This document shows, piece by piece, positions 37,085 through 45,262 of a DNA stretch of 64,000 nucleotides. Numbering within the stretch: position 1 is the first letter of the stretch; each line of letters begins with the position of its first letter. The DNA comes from Solobacterium sp. (GTDB taxonomy: Bacteria > Bacillota_I > Bacilli_A > Erysipelotrichales > Erysipelotrichaceae). Location: the NCBI GenBank assembly GCA_017512555.1, contig JAFWFE010000045.1, forward strand, positions 62,001-126,000, written 5' to 3'. A program made the position numbers and the translations under genes. Under the pieces are notes generated by a model. That model saw nothing but the letters and a program-made list of their open reading frames with translations, had not been told where the DNA came from and did not search any database.

Positions 37085-38842
37085 ATGATCAATTTCAAGG
37101 AAAACGAAGCGCTAAACACATTGAATCACAGTTGTGCACACCTGATGGCACAGGCAGTCAAGCACCTGTATCCGCAGGCAAAGTTCTGGGTAGGACCGGT
37201 TGTTGAAGAAGGATTCTACTATGACATCGATCTCGGTGATGAAGTCATCCGTGATGAAGATCTTGCCAAAATCGAAAAAGAGATGAAGAAACTGGCAAAA
37301 GACGGAAAGCGTATCACCAGACATGAGCTGACAAAAGAAGAAGCTCTGGAGATGTTCAAGGATGATCTCTACAAGGTAGATCTGATCAGCCGTATGGATG
37401 AATCCGAACAGGTAATCTCCTGCTACACACAGGGAGACTTTACCGATCTCTGCCGTGGTCCTCATGTGGAGAATACAAAGTTACTGCGTAATTTCAAGCT
37501 GATCAAACATTCCGGTGCTTACTGGAAAGGGGATAAGAACAACAAGGTCTTACAGAGAATCTACGGTGTATGTCTGCCTACTGCAGAAGAACTGGAAGCT
37601 CACCTGAATGATCTGGAAGAAGCCAAACTCCGTGATCACCGCAGACTTGGCAAAGAACTGCAGATGTTCATGTTCTCGGAAACCGTTGGTTCCGGATTAC
37701 CGATGTGGCTGCCGAACGGATTTACCACCAGAAGAGTATTAAGTGACTATATCATGGATAAAGAACTGGCAAACGGTTATCAGCACGTCATGACTCCGTC
37801 TGTTGTCAGTACAAAACTGTATAAGATTTCCGGTCATCTAGCTCACTACAAAGATGATATGTTCCCGATCATGGAGACAGATGGTGATGACTATGTCTTA
37901 CGTCCGATGAACTGTCCGGAACATATGATCATGTATAAGAGTACATTACACTCCTACAGAGATCTTCCTGTCCGTATTGCCGAGATTGCGAATGATTTCC
38001 GCTTTGAAGCAGGCGGAGCCCTGACCGGTATTGAGCGTTCCCGCGCATTTACCCAGAATGACTCGCACTTGTTCTGCCGTCCGGACCAGATTGCTCAGGA
38101 AATCAAGGCTGTAACAGGAATGATCCTGGATGTCTATAAAGACTTTGGCTTTGAACAGTACTCATTCCGTCTGTCATTACGTGATCCGCAGAATACAGAT
38201 AAATACTTCGGCAATGACGAATTATGGGAAAGAAGTGAATCTGAACTTCGTAAAGTACTGAATGAGATGGGTGTGAATTACTACGAGGCAGAAGGAGAAG
38301 CTGCTTTCTACGGACCGAAGATCGATGTCCAGGTCAGAAGCGCTCTTGGTCATGATGTAACACTTTCCACGATCCAGCTGGACTATCAGCTGCCGGAACG
38401 TTTTGAACTGGAGTATGTGGACAGGGATGGTCAGAAAGCACGTCCTGTGGTTATCCACCGCGCGATTCTCGGTTCTCTCGACCGTTTTGTGGCATTCCTG
38501 CTGGAAGAAACGAAGGGCGTATTGCCGCTGTGGCTCTCTCCGACACAGGTTACTGTGATCCCTGTAGCACCGGAACACCATGGGGATTACGCGGCAGAAG
38601 TTGTACAAGAACTCAGACAAATCGGTATGCGTGTAGAACTGGATGATCGTAACGAAAAGCTCGGCTATCGTGTAAGAGAAGCGCAGACAAGAAAGATTCC
38701 GGTAGAACTGGTTGTCGGTGATCAGGAAGTGCAGGGCAGAGGTGTTACACTGCGCCGTTACGGTCAGCGTGCAGAAACAAAGATGTCTCTGGAAGAAGTC
38801 AAAGAATTACTGCAGAACGAAGTAAAGAACAGAGTTCGATAA
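37085..38842 (+). CDS. thrS: Threonine-tRNA ligase lacking the N-terminal TGS domain
   Basis: A 585-residue class II synthetase; the usual bacterial form is about 640. It starts directly in the editing domain, with the HSCAHLMAQAVKHL motif (HxxxH) at residues about 15-28 and the CRGPH motif. The catalytic core has motif 2 (FRFEAGG) and VDVQVRSALG-like elements, and a standard anticodon domain closes it. The TGS (N1) domain is absent. The strong AGGAGG ribosome-binding site lies between the T-box terminator and ATG 37085, so no upstream exon-like extension is hidden. Editing should be intact. Confidence 0.97.
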   Translation: MINFKENEALNTLNHSCAHLMAQAVKHLYPQAKFWVGPVVEEGFYYDIDLGDEVIRDEDLAKIEKEMKKLAKDGKRITRHELTKEEALEMFKDDLYKVDLISRMDESEQVISCYTQGDFTDLCRGPHVENTKLLRNFKLIKHSGAYWKGDKNNKVLQRIYGVCLPTAEELEAHLNDLEEAKLRDHRRLGKELQMFMFSETVGSGLPMWLPNGFTTRRVLSDYIMDKELANGYQHVMTPSVVSTKLYKISGHLAHYKDDMFPIMETDGDDYVLRPMNCPEHMIMYKSTLHSYRDLPVRIAEIANDFRFEAGGALTGIERSRAFTQNDSHLFCRPDQIAQEIKAVTGMILDVYKDFGFEQYSFRLSLRDPQNTDKYFGNDELWERSESELRKVLNEMGVNYYEAEGEAAFYGPKIDVQVRSALGHDVTLSTIQLDYQLPERFELEYVDRDGQKARPVVIHRAILGSLDRFVAFLLEETKGVLPLWLSPTQVTVIPVAPEHHGDYAAEVVQELRQIGMRVELDDRNEKLGYRVREAQTRKIPVELVVGDQEVQGRGVTLRRYGQRAETKMSLEEVKELLQNEVKNRVR

Positions 38843-38863
38843 ACGTTTCTATACAAATTTCAG

Positions 38864-38890
38864 AAGTCCTTCGGAAGAAGGACTTTTTTA
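38864..38890 (+). terminator. Intrinsic terminator after thrS
   Basis: A 9-bp stem AAGTCCTTC/GAAGGACTT with a short loop and a T run. Confidence 0.88.
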
Positions 38891-38933
38891 TCTTGCATAA
38901 ATAAATCTAATATGTGAAAAAATTAATTTGCGA

Positions 38934-38961
38934 TTGACGGAAGTTTGCAAAAGTGTAAGAA
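38934..38961 (+). promoter_or_regulatory. Promoter ahead of the lipoprotein-permease-hydrogenase run
   Basis: TTGACG (38934-38939), a 16-base spacer and TAAGAA (38956-38961; AAGAAT with spacer 17). Confidence 0.55.
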
Positions 38962-38962
38962 T

Positions 38963-39006
38963 AGGTGCAGCAGAAAGACATACCTGGTATGGATTCTGCG
39001 GGAGGA
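38963..39006 (+). promoter_or_regulatory. Compact hairpin leader before the lipoprotein start
   Basis: GCAGAA (38970-38975) pairs with TTCTGC (38994-38999), and inside it CATAC pairs with GTATG. The hairpin ends one base before the GGAGG ribosome-binding site, so folding could affect translation. Words such as AGGTGC, ACCTG and TGGAT recall parts of a TPP element, but the RNA is far too short for a full aptamer. Confidence 0.45.
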
Positions 39007-39013
39007 AAGAAAC

Positions 39014-39994
39014 ATGAAAAAGTTACTCATTGCGTTAACAAGCCTTGTATTATTTGCAGGGTGTGCAAACAATACTGCACCGGCAGCCACATCTACACCG
39101 GAAGTAACTCCGGAAGCTACACAGGAAGCCGCAGCAACACCGGAAGCCACTGCAGCTCCGGAAATCAATACCGGATTAAAGATTCTTGCGCCGAACGGAG
39201 CTCCCGGACTGGCAGTAATTCCGGCAGTAAAAGAAGGTTATGATGTGAATTTTGTTGCCGGTTCTGATCCGCTGCAGGCTGCGTTTGTTGCTCCGGAATC
39301 TGAATATGATGTGATCGTTGCGCCGACAAATCTCGGTGTTAAACTCAATACCGTAGGTAATTCGTCCTACAAACTTCTGGCGGTAGTTACCTGGGGCAAC
39401 CTTTATGTCGTAGGTGCTTCCGAAGAACAGTTAAGTGACACGAATGCCAAGATCGGTGCATTTGGCGAAGCAGCAGTACCGGGTCTTGTATTCAAGAAGG
39501 TTTATCCCGATATCAACGCCATGTGGTTTAATGCTGTAACAGATGCCCAGCAGAATCTGTTATCCGGTAACGTGGATGCCGCATTACTTGCGGAACCGGC
39601 TGCTACAGCAACAATCGCCAAGGCTAAGGAAAACAACAAGGAATTCAAGATCATCGGCAATCTCCAGTCAGAATGGGGTGAAGGCGGATATCCGCAGGCT
39701 GCTCTGTTTGTCAAGGAAGATGCATATGCGGCTGATCCTGCATCCTATGACGCTCTTGTGACATTGATGGCTGATTATACTTCTGCAGTGAAAGCAGATG
39801 ATACAGCTGCTTTGGAAGCGGATATCGACGAAATCGGTGCCGAGACACTTGGTGTACCGAACAGTAAGATCGTCGGTAAGACCTGGCCGAGAATGAATAT
39901 CCGTGTTGTCAAGGGCAGCGAAGTAGTCAGTGCCATTGAAGAATTCTGCGGTATCTTCAACATCCAGAACAGTGCTGATGCGGTTCTGAAATAG
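39014..39994 (+). CDS. ABC transporter substrate-binding lipoprotein (SsuA/NMT1-like)
   Basis: A 326-residue lipoprotein. The signal peptide ends in the lipobox LFAGC (Cys18). A flexible Thr/Pro/Glu/Ala linker of about 30 residues follows, then a type 2 periplasmic-binding fold like the nitrate/sulfonate/taurine and thiamine-precursor group. ATG 39014 has a GGAGGAAAG site; the open frame upstream is leader. It sits before a matching permease gene. No ATPase gene is adjacent. The ligand is unknown. Confidence 0.88.
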   Translation: MKKLLIALTSLVLFAGCANNTAPAATSTPEVTPEATQEAAATPEATAAPEINTGLKILAPNGAPGLAVIPAVKEGYDVNFVAGSDPLQAAFVAPESEYDVIVAPTNLGVKLNTVGNSSYKLLAVVTWGNLYVVGASEEQLSDTNAKIGAFGEAAVPGLVFKKVYPDINAMWFNAVTDAQQNLLSGNVDAALLAEPAATATIAKAKENNKEFKIIGNLQSEWGEGGYPQAALFVKEDAYAADPASYDALVTLMADYTSAVKADDTAALEADIDEIGAETLGVPNSKIVGKTWPRMNIRVVKGSEVVSAIEEFCGIFNIQNSADAVLK

Positions 39995-40003
39995 CAGAAA
40001 TAA

Positions 40004-40034
40004 AACATTTTCTGGAGACAGGAAATGTTTTTTT
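40004..40034 (+). terminator. Terminator between lipoprotein and permease genes
   Basis: A 9-bp stem AACATTTTC/GGAAATGTT with an 8-base loop and a run of seven T. It may give more lipoprotein than permease mRNA. Confidence 0.75.
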
Positions 40035-40110
40035 ATGCCCTTGAAGATGAAAAGAGTTTCACTTTATTAATATAAAAAAAATGATATAATTCTTGTGAAA
40101 GGATGCACAG

Positions 40111-40857
40111 ATGAAAAAAGAGCACTTGATATCCCTGATCGTGATGATTGCTCTTTGGCAGCTTGGGGCAGGATTGGTACAGCGTTCTGTACTTTTTCCG
40201 TCCCCGGGTGAAGTTGTGTATTCTTTACTTGCGTTATTGGAGAGTAAAAGTACATATATTTCTGTTGGATATACGGTACTTCGTGTATTCAAGGGATTTG
40301 TACTTTCTCTGCTTACAGCCTTGGTCTGCAGCATTATTTCCGATGAATCGGAAATCTTCCGCAGGTTATTTGCACCTGTAAGTATTCTGGCCAATACAAT
40401 ACCGAATATCAGTTATATGATACTCGCGTTGATCTGGCTGGGGTCTGAAGGTGCCGTTTCTGCTGTCAGTTTCTTTATTCTGTTTCCGATCTTCTATAAC
40501 GGGTTTACCAACAGCCTGTCGCAGGAAGATCTGCGTCTGAAAGATGTACTGAAGATTTATCCGGACAGTATGTTGGAGAAACTGCGGTGCCGCACATTAC
40601 CGTTATTAGGCTATGAGATCCTGGCAACCGGCCGTACGGCTGCGTCCATGGGTCTGAAAGTCGGTGTCATGGCGGAGATCCTCGGAGCAGTCAGAAAAGG
40701 TATCGGGCGGGAACTCTATTATGCGCATGTGAACCTGGATACAGCGCGTGTATTGGCATGGACGCTGATCATCGTGTGTGTATCCGTCGTATTTAATATC
40801 TTATTTACATTTTTGATTCGATTGAGAGATAAGGAGGAAAAAGCATGGAGAAGCTAA
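40111..40857 (+). CDS. ABC transporter permease (SsuC/ThiX-like)
   Basis: A 248-residue inner-membrane permease with about six hydrophobic segments. The EAA-like coupling loop lies around residues 175-205 (GRTAASMGLKVGVMAEILGA). It is the natural partner of the lipoprotein upstream. A possible -10 (TATAAT at 40085) and AAAGGATG precede it. Its last 13 bases overlap the NuoE-type gene, tying the importer to the hydrogenase operon. The substrate is unknown and no ATPase gene is present nearby. Confidence 0.88.
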   Translation: MKKEHLISLIVMIALWQLGAGLVQRSVLFPSPGEVVYSLLALLESKSTYISVGYTVLRVFKGFVLSLLTALVCSIISDESEIFRRLFAPVSILANTIPNISYMILALIWLGSEGAVSAVSFFILFPIFYNGFTNSLSQEDLRLKDVLKIYPDSMLEKLRCRTLPLLGYEILATGRTAASMGLKVGVMAEILGAVRKGIGRELYYAHVNLDTARVLAWTLIIVCVSVVFNILFTFLIRLRDKEEKAWRS

Positions 40858-41339
40858 ATGGGGTCGCTCTCAAAAAAATTGATGACATCGTCGAAAAGCA
40901 CAAGAATGAACCAGGTCCGGTCATTGTCATGCTTCATGAAGTACAGGATGAACTTGGTTACATTCCGTTCGAAGCGATGACAAAGATTGCCGCTGCTACT
41001 GGTGTCAGTCCTGCGGAAGTCTTTGGTGTAGTCAATTTCTATGCCCAGTTCACGACAGTTCCCAAGGGAAAACACGTCATCAATGTATGTCTTGGCACAG
41101 CTTGCTATGTCAAGGGTTCACAGTCATTGATTGAAGCTGTATCTGATCTGCTTGGTGTAGAGATCAACGGTACAAGTGAAGATGGTTTGTTCTCTCTTGA
41201 TGCGACAAGATGTCTTGGTGCCTGCGGTCTTGCTCCGGTATGCGTCATTGACGGCCGTACCATCGGTGCATGCACAAAAGAAAAGCTTGCCCGTGAGATC
41301 AAGTTGATCCAGGATCAGGAACACTCTGCACAGGCATAA
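40845..41339 (+). CDS. hydC: NuoE-like 2Fe-2S subunit of the trimeric hydrogenase (HydC type)
   Basis: A 164-residue thioredoxin-fold protein with four cysteines in CLGTACYVKG and CLGACGLAPV that bind a 2Fe-2S cluster, as in NuoE and HndA/HydC. It passes electrons within the NADH- and ferredoxin-linked hydrogenase. It has a strong AAGGAGG site inside the permease gene. Its stop overlaps the next start by one base. Its NuoF and HydA partners are encoded at 45263 and 47073. Confidence 0.95.
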   Translation: MEKLNGVALKKIDDIVEKHKNEPGPVIVMLHEVQDELGYIPFEAMTKIAAATGVSPAEVFGVVNFYAQFTTVPKGKHVINVCLGTACYVKGSQSLIEAVSDLLGVEINGTSEDGLFSLDATRCLGACGLAPVCVIDGRTIGACTKEKLAREIKLIQDQEHSAQA

Positions 41340-41713
41340 TGTTAGCGAAGGATATCGTTCAGGCAATACAGGCTGAACCATTGTCAATCTGGAACAATAA
41401 TCTTCTGAACAAAGATTATTCCATGGCTTTTGCGAGTGACCTGATGTCTGACGCACTGGCGATGATCCAGAATTATCCTGAGTCTACGATTCTGATCACC
41501 GGTCTGTGTAATTCACAGGTTCTCCGGACCGCGGAAATGCTGGATATCGAGATGATTATCTTTGTACGCGGAAAGAAACTCCCGGAAGAAAGTCTGGAGA
41601 TTGCCGCAGAAATGGGATTCAATATCTTTACCACAGAATACACAATGTATGAAACCTGTGGGATCCTGTTCGGGAAAGGATTGGGTGGTATACGTGGCAG
41701 TCATACTTCATGA
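41339..41713 (+). CDS. DRTGG-domain protein 1
   Basis: A 124-residue protein of the DRTGG family (segments ILITGLCNSQVLRTAEMLDI and IFTTEYTMYETCGILFGKG). Such small proteins are often encoded with [FeFe] hydrogenases, and the domain is a presumed ligand-binding module. No catalytic motif is visible. Start and stop overlap the neighbours, so it is translated with them. A second copy of the family is at 43304. Confidence 0.82.
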   Translation: MLAKDIVQAIQAEPLSIWNNNLLNKDYSMAFASDLMSDALAMIQNYPESTILITGLCNSQVLRTAEMLDIEMIIFVRGKKLPEESLEIAAEMGFNIFTTEYTMYETCGILFGKGLGGIRGSHTS

Positions 41714-42125
41714 GGAATTCAAGGTAGAACGCAATGATTATTCCAATGCCGGAAAGATCAGCAGCCGCGTAAAGGACTTTCTGAAACAGATCGGTGTAAA
41801 TCCCAAGACACTGCGCCGGATCGCTGTCGCATGTTATGAAGCAGAGATCAATCTCGTGATACATTCTGACGGCGGTATGGTGTACATGGATGTCATGGAT
41901 GATGGTTCCATACAGCTGACCTTCGAGGATGTTGGTCCGGGCATACCGGATCTTGAAAAAGCGTTGACACCGGGATTCAGTACCGCCAGTAACGAAGCCA
42001 GGAATCTTGGTTTCGGGGCTGGTATGGGACTACCGAACATCAAACGTGTATCGGATGGATTCGATATCACTTCCAGTCCGGAGGGGACGACACTGAAACT
42101 GTCGTTTACTGACAGAAATGAATAA
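41685..42125 (+). CDS. RsbT/RsbW-like HATPase protein
   Basis: A protein of about 146 residues with a GHKL ATPase fold. The N box is ACYEAEINLVIH, G1 is DVGPGIPD and G2 is GFGAGMGLPNI. It is of the serine-kinase (anti-sigma) type rather than a histidine kinase, since there is no dimerisation domain. The start is a GTG, at 41685 or 41694, inside the preceding gene with AAAGGA upstream. It overlaps the next gene by 8 bases. Its likely role is signalling in the hydrogenase operon; the target is unknown and no STAS partner is adjacent. Confidence 0.82.
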   Translation: MVYVAVILHEEFKVERNDYSNAGKISSRVKDFLKQIGVNPKTLRRIAVACYEAEINLVIHSDGGMVYMDVMDDGSIQLTFEDVGPGIPDLEKALTPGFSTASNEARNLGFGAGMGLPNIKRVSDGFDITSSPEGTTLKLSFTDRNE

Positions 42126-43326
42126 ACGGTCGGTTGTATCCTATACACTGGATCAGTGTGTGAAGTGTCTGAAGTGTGTCAAGGCATGTCCGTCATCTGC
42201 TCTAAGTATGATTGACAACCGCATCATTGTCAGTGATGAGCGCTGCCTGAACTGCGGTAAATGCATCAGTGCCTGCCACAATAAAGGTCTTCTGGCACCG
42301 GGAAGTACACTCAGCGATATCGACAACTACGACTATACCGTATGCATGGTACCAAGCGCGCTTACCAGTAACTGCGCATCCAAGGCAGAGGCGGAACAAC
42401 TCTTCCATGCCATTAAGCTTCTCGGATTTGATGAAGTTGTGGATATCAGTGCTGTAGAAGGCGCGGTAATGAACGAAAATTACAGGCTGGCGGATGAATT
42501 GTCGAGTACATCGGTCATTGCGTCGTTCTGTCCTGTAATTAATCGTCTGATCGAGTATAACTATCCGATGCTGCTGAATCATCTTGCTCCGCTGAATTAT
42601 CCCAGTGAGATTGCTGCCAAGATGATCCGTGAACGCTTAAAAGATCACGGACATGTAGGTATCTTCAATCTCTGTGAATGTGAAGCCAGACTGGAACTTG
42701 CCAAGTATCCTTACGGTAATCAACAGTTTGAGACAGATCATGCGTTGGCTACGGTAGATATTCTGCCGGATATTCAGAGGAATATGGAATCGGGTTCTCA
42801 GCCTCTCTCGTTATCCAGAAGGGGTCTGCAGTCCTGTAATCCTGCATTGATGAAACAGAGACCGGATTATCTGATTGCGGATGGGTTTGACAAATCCATC
42901 AGTATACTGGACCTTGCGGAATTCGATCTGCTGAAATCCTTCAAGTTATTGTATCTGTTCCCGTGCTTTAACGGATGTGTGGGCGGACACCTGTTGTTCG
43001 GCAACAGTTATCTTGCCCGGAACAACATTCATGAACTCGTGGATCTGCACAACGATAACGAGATCGAGATACCGTTTGAATACCTGTATACGGAAGAAAC
43101 CGCAATTACAAAAGAAGAGAAAACTTCCTTTATTGAAAAAGTCAATTTCTTCAATAAAGTAAATCAACAGCTTGAATTACTGCCCGGATATGACTGCAGT
43201 GCCTGCGGAATGCAGACATGCCGTATCATGGCAGAAGAAATTGTAAAAGGTAACCGGCAGCTGATTGACTGCCGTATCCTGGCTGCGATCAAGGAGGATC
43301 CACATGAACATAAAAAATCTGATTGA
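42118..43326 (+). CDS. HydA-like iron-sulfur protein with non-canonical H-cluster motifs (sensory type?)
   Basis: A 402-residue protein. Residues 14-24 and 43-53 form two CxxCxxCxxxC 4Fe-4S motifs. A hydrogenase-like large domain follows, in which the three H-cluster motifs are altered: SFCPVINRL for TSCxPxW, FNLCECEARLE for MPCxxKxxE, and FPCFNGCVGG for the ExMxCxxGCxxGGGQ motif. The cluster cysteines are mostly kept, but the proton-path and cofactor-holding residues are not. The C-terminus carries another Fe-S motif (CSACGMQTC). This fits a redox-sensing relative rather than a working hydrogenase; that is an inference. Confidence 0.85.
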   Translation: MNKRSVVSYTLDQCVKCLKCVKACPSSALSMIDNRIIVSDERCLNCGKCISACHNKGLLAPGSTLSDIDNYDYTVCMVPSALTSNCASKAEAEQLFHAIKLLGFDEVVDISAVEGAVMNENYRLADELSSTSVIASFCPVINRLIEYNYPMLLNHLAPLNYPSEIAAKMIRERLKDHGHVGIFNLCECEARLELAKYPYGNQQFETDHALATVDILPDIQRNMESGSQPLSLSRRGLQSCNPALMKQRPDYLIADGFDKSISILDLAEFDLLKSFKLLYLFPCFNGCVGGHLLFGNSYLARNNIHELVDLHNDNEIEIPFEYLYTEETAITKEEKTSFIEKVNFFNKVNQQLELLPGYDCSACGMQTCRIMAEEIVKGNRQLIDCRILAAIKEDPHEHKKSD

Positions 43327-43636
43327 ACAGACCGGATGGAAACTGGCAACGGAGAAAGCAGATCTCAATACAGAGATTGAAGGAGTATACTGCGGTGACC
43401 TGCTGAGCTGGGTCATGGGAAACGGTGAACCCGGGCAGGCCTGGATCACTGTACAGGTTCATATGAACATCGTTGCGGTTGCCAAACTGCGTGAATTCTC
43501 CTGTATCCTGATCGCGGATAATGCGAATCTGACACCGGAGATTATCGATCGTGCCGAAGGAGAAGAGATCGCTATTATTGAAACAGGAATACCTGTATTT
43601 GAATCCGCAAGAAAACTGATTGAACTAGGTGTGTAA
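43304..43636 (+). CDS. DRTGG-domain protein 2
   Basis: A 110-residue protein of the same family as the one at 41339. ATG 43304 has a strong AAGGAGG site inside the end of the previous gene; the longer open frame is not needed. It has the LLSWVMGNGEPGQAWITVQ and ESARKLIELGV segments seen in hydrogenase-linked DRTGG proteins. The stop overlaps the PHP gene start by one base. The role is unknown. Confidence 0.82.
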   Translation: MNIKNLIEQTGWKLATEKADLNTEIEGVYCGDLLSWVMGNGEPGQAWITVQVHMNIVAVAKLREFSCILIADNANLTPEIIDRAEGEEIAIIETGIPVFESARKLIELGV

Positions 43637-44337
43637 TGTATTACGACCTGCATATGCATAGTTGTCTGTCACCTTGTGCCGAGAACGAGATGACACCGAA
43701 TAATATCTGTAACATGGCATTGATTAAAGGTCTTGATCTGATTGCCGTAACAGATCATAACTCGGTGAAACAGCTCCCGGCATTTGCCCAGGCAGCGAAA
43801 ACCATCGGGATCCGGGCATTATACGGATGTGAGATACAGACGATTGAAGAAGTTCATGTCCTGGGATTATTCGCTGTCCTTGAACAGGCGATGAAACTTC
43901 AGGAATGGATCGATCCTCACATGCCGGATATTCCCAATCAGACAGATTACTTTGGTGATCAGTGGATATGCAATGCGCAGGATGAAATGCTGGAACAGGA
44001 ACCAAGATTACTGCTTGTATCGCTGGATGTCAGCCTGGAAGAAACCGTGGAAAAGATCCATGAACTCGGCGGAAGAGTGATCCTGGCACATGTTCTTGAC
44101 AGGGAAAACAGTGTAACCAACCAGCTGGGATTTATCCCGATGGACTTACCGTATGATGGTCTGGAAGTGAAGACTCCGGAACAGAAGCAGAGAGTCTTGG
44201 ATACACATCCCTGGATCAAAGAAAACAGTACCTATTGGTTTATCGATTCGGATGCGCACCGTCTGATCGATATCTCCGAACCGGAGAATCAGATGTCGGA
44301 AGAAGTATTTGCACGATTGTGGGGTGATTCACTATGA
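43636..44337 (+). CDS. PHP-domain phosphoesterase
   Basis: A 233-residue PHP protein with the metal-binding motifs DLHMHSCLSPC (residues 4-14), TDHNS, GCEIQT, LAHV and DSDAHRL, so the active site looks complete. Members hydrolyse phosphate esters such as nucleotides or phosphopeptide-like bonds. In this position it could reverse a kinase signal, which is speculation. It overlaps both neighbours (TAATG and ATGA). Confidence 0.88.
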   Translation: MYYDLHMHSCLSPCAENEMTPNNICNMALIKGLDLIAVTDHNSVKQLPAFAQAAKTIGIRALYGCEIQTIEEVHVLGLFAVLEQAMKLQEWIDPHMPDIPNQTDYFGDQWICNAQDEMLEQEPRLLLVSLDVSLEETVEKIHELGGRVILAHVLDRENSVTNQLGFIPMDLPYDGLEVKTPEQKQRVLDTHPWIKENSTYWFIDSDAHRLIDISEPENQMSEEVFARLWGDSL

Positions 44338-44888
44338 TGGAAGATCTTGCGATGCATATGATCGAAATCATCATGAACAGCATACATGCCAACTCACGGA
44401 ATATCTCGATCCGTATCCTGGACAGTAAATTACAGAATACGATACGTATGACGATTCAGGATGACGGGAAGGGTATGAGTGAGGAGTTCGTGAAAAAGGT
44501 TACCGATCCCTTTACCACTTCACGTACAACCAGAAGTGTAGGGATGGGATTGGCCTTCATGAAAGGTCTTACCGAACAATGTGCCGGAGACTTCACGATT
44601 GAAAGTACACTTGGTGTCGGCACAACTCTTACCGCATCGGTTCAGAAAGATCACATTGATACGCCTCCGATGGGAAATATCGGATCCATGATGATGCAGT
44701 GCATACAGGCGGATGAAAATATAGACTTTGTATTAGAGTACAAAACTGATAGTAATGAGTTCTTATTCAGAACGGTAGATATAAGGGAACAACTTGAGGG
44801 CGTAAGCATGTTGGAGCCGAGTATCCTCCTCTGGATCAGATCTTATATAAATGAGGGCATTGAACAAGCAAAGGAGGAAATGAGATGA
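44334..44888 (+). CDS. Stand-alone HATPase (GHKL) protein
   Basis: A 184-residue ATP-binding protein. Its N box is EIIMNSIHANS, G1 is DDGKGM, the F box is TDPFTTSRTT and G2 is SVGMGLAFMKG, closest to histidine-kinase ATPase domains. It has no sensor or His-containing domain. The last 60 residues are not typical of kinases. It is the second HATPase of this operon and overlaps its neighbours. A partner carrying a phosphoacceptor is not evident nearby. Confidence 0.82.
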   Translation: MMEDLAMHMIEIIMNSIHANSRNISIRILDSKLQNTIRMTIQDDGKGMSEEFVKKVTDPFTTSRTTRSVGMGLAFMKGLTEQCAGDFTIESTLGVGTTLTASVQKDHIDTPPMGNIGSMMMQCIQADENIDFVLEYKTDSNEFLFRTVDIREQLEGVSMLEPSILLWIRSYINEGIEQAKEEMR

Positions 44889-45259
44889 AAAGTTTGGAAG
44901 ATCTCAAGAAAATGCGTGAAGAAGCACTCAAACGGGTTGAAATGCGCGAGGGAGACAAGGACTATCGTGTCGTTGTCGGTATGGCAACCTGCGGGATTGC
45001 TGCCGGAGCCAGACCGGTACTCAATCGTCTGGTAGAAGAAACGGCTGAAAAATCGTATAACTGTACGATCACACAGACAGGTTGTATCGGTATGTGTGTC
45101 TATGAGCCGATCGTTGAAGTCTATGGCAAAGACGGTGAACATACAACATATGTACATGTAAATCCGGAAAAAGCCAGTGAGATTCTTGCGGAGCATATCG
45201 GTAAGGGTCATGTCATCGACGAGTATACAGTAAATGCTGTACAGAATCAGGGGGTATAA
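44885..45259 (+). CDS. 2Fe-2S thioredoxin-fold ferredoxin
   Basis: A 124-residue protein with cysteines in GMATCGIAAGA and TQTGCIGMCVYEP, matching the small 2Fe-2S proteins encoded beside NuoF-type hydrogenase subunits. The first 25 residues form a charged helix. The ribosome-binding site is AAGGAGG. It lies 3 bases before the NuoF-like gene. It is likely an electron carrier or subunit of the complex. Confidence 0.9.
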   Translation: MKSLEDLKKMREEALKRVEMREGDKDYRVVVGMATCGIAAGARPVLNRLVEETAEKSYNCTITQTGCIGMCVYEPIVEVYGKDGEHTTYVHVNPEKASEILAEHIGKGHVIDEYTVNAVQNQGV

Positions 45260-45262
45260 TTC

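Noticed and set aside
36886-37206. A plus-strand open frame across the thrS leader that could have supplied a TGS domain
   Set aside because: It runs through the T-box and terminator, is in a different frame from thrS and has no TGS similarity.
38963-39006. Full TPP riboswitch before the lipoprotein gene
   Set aside because: Only scattered words match and the element is less than half the needed length, so it is listed only as a hairpin leader.
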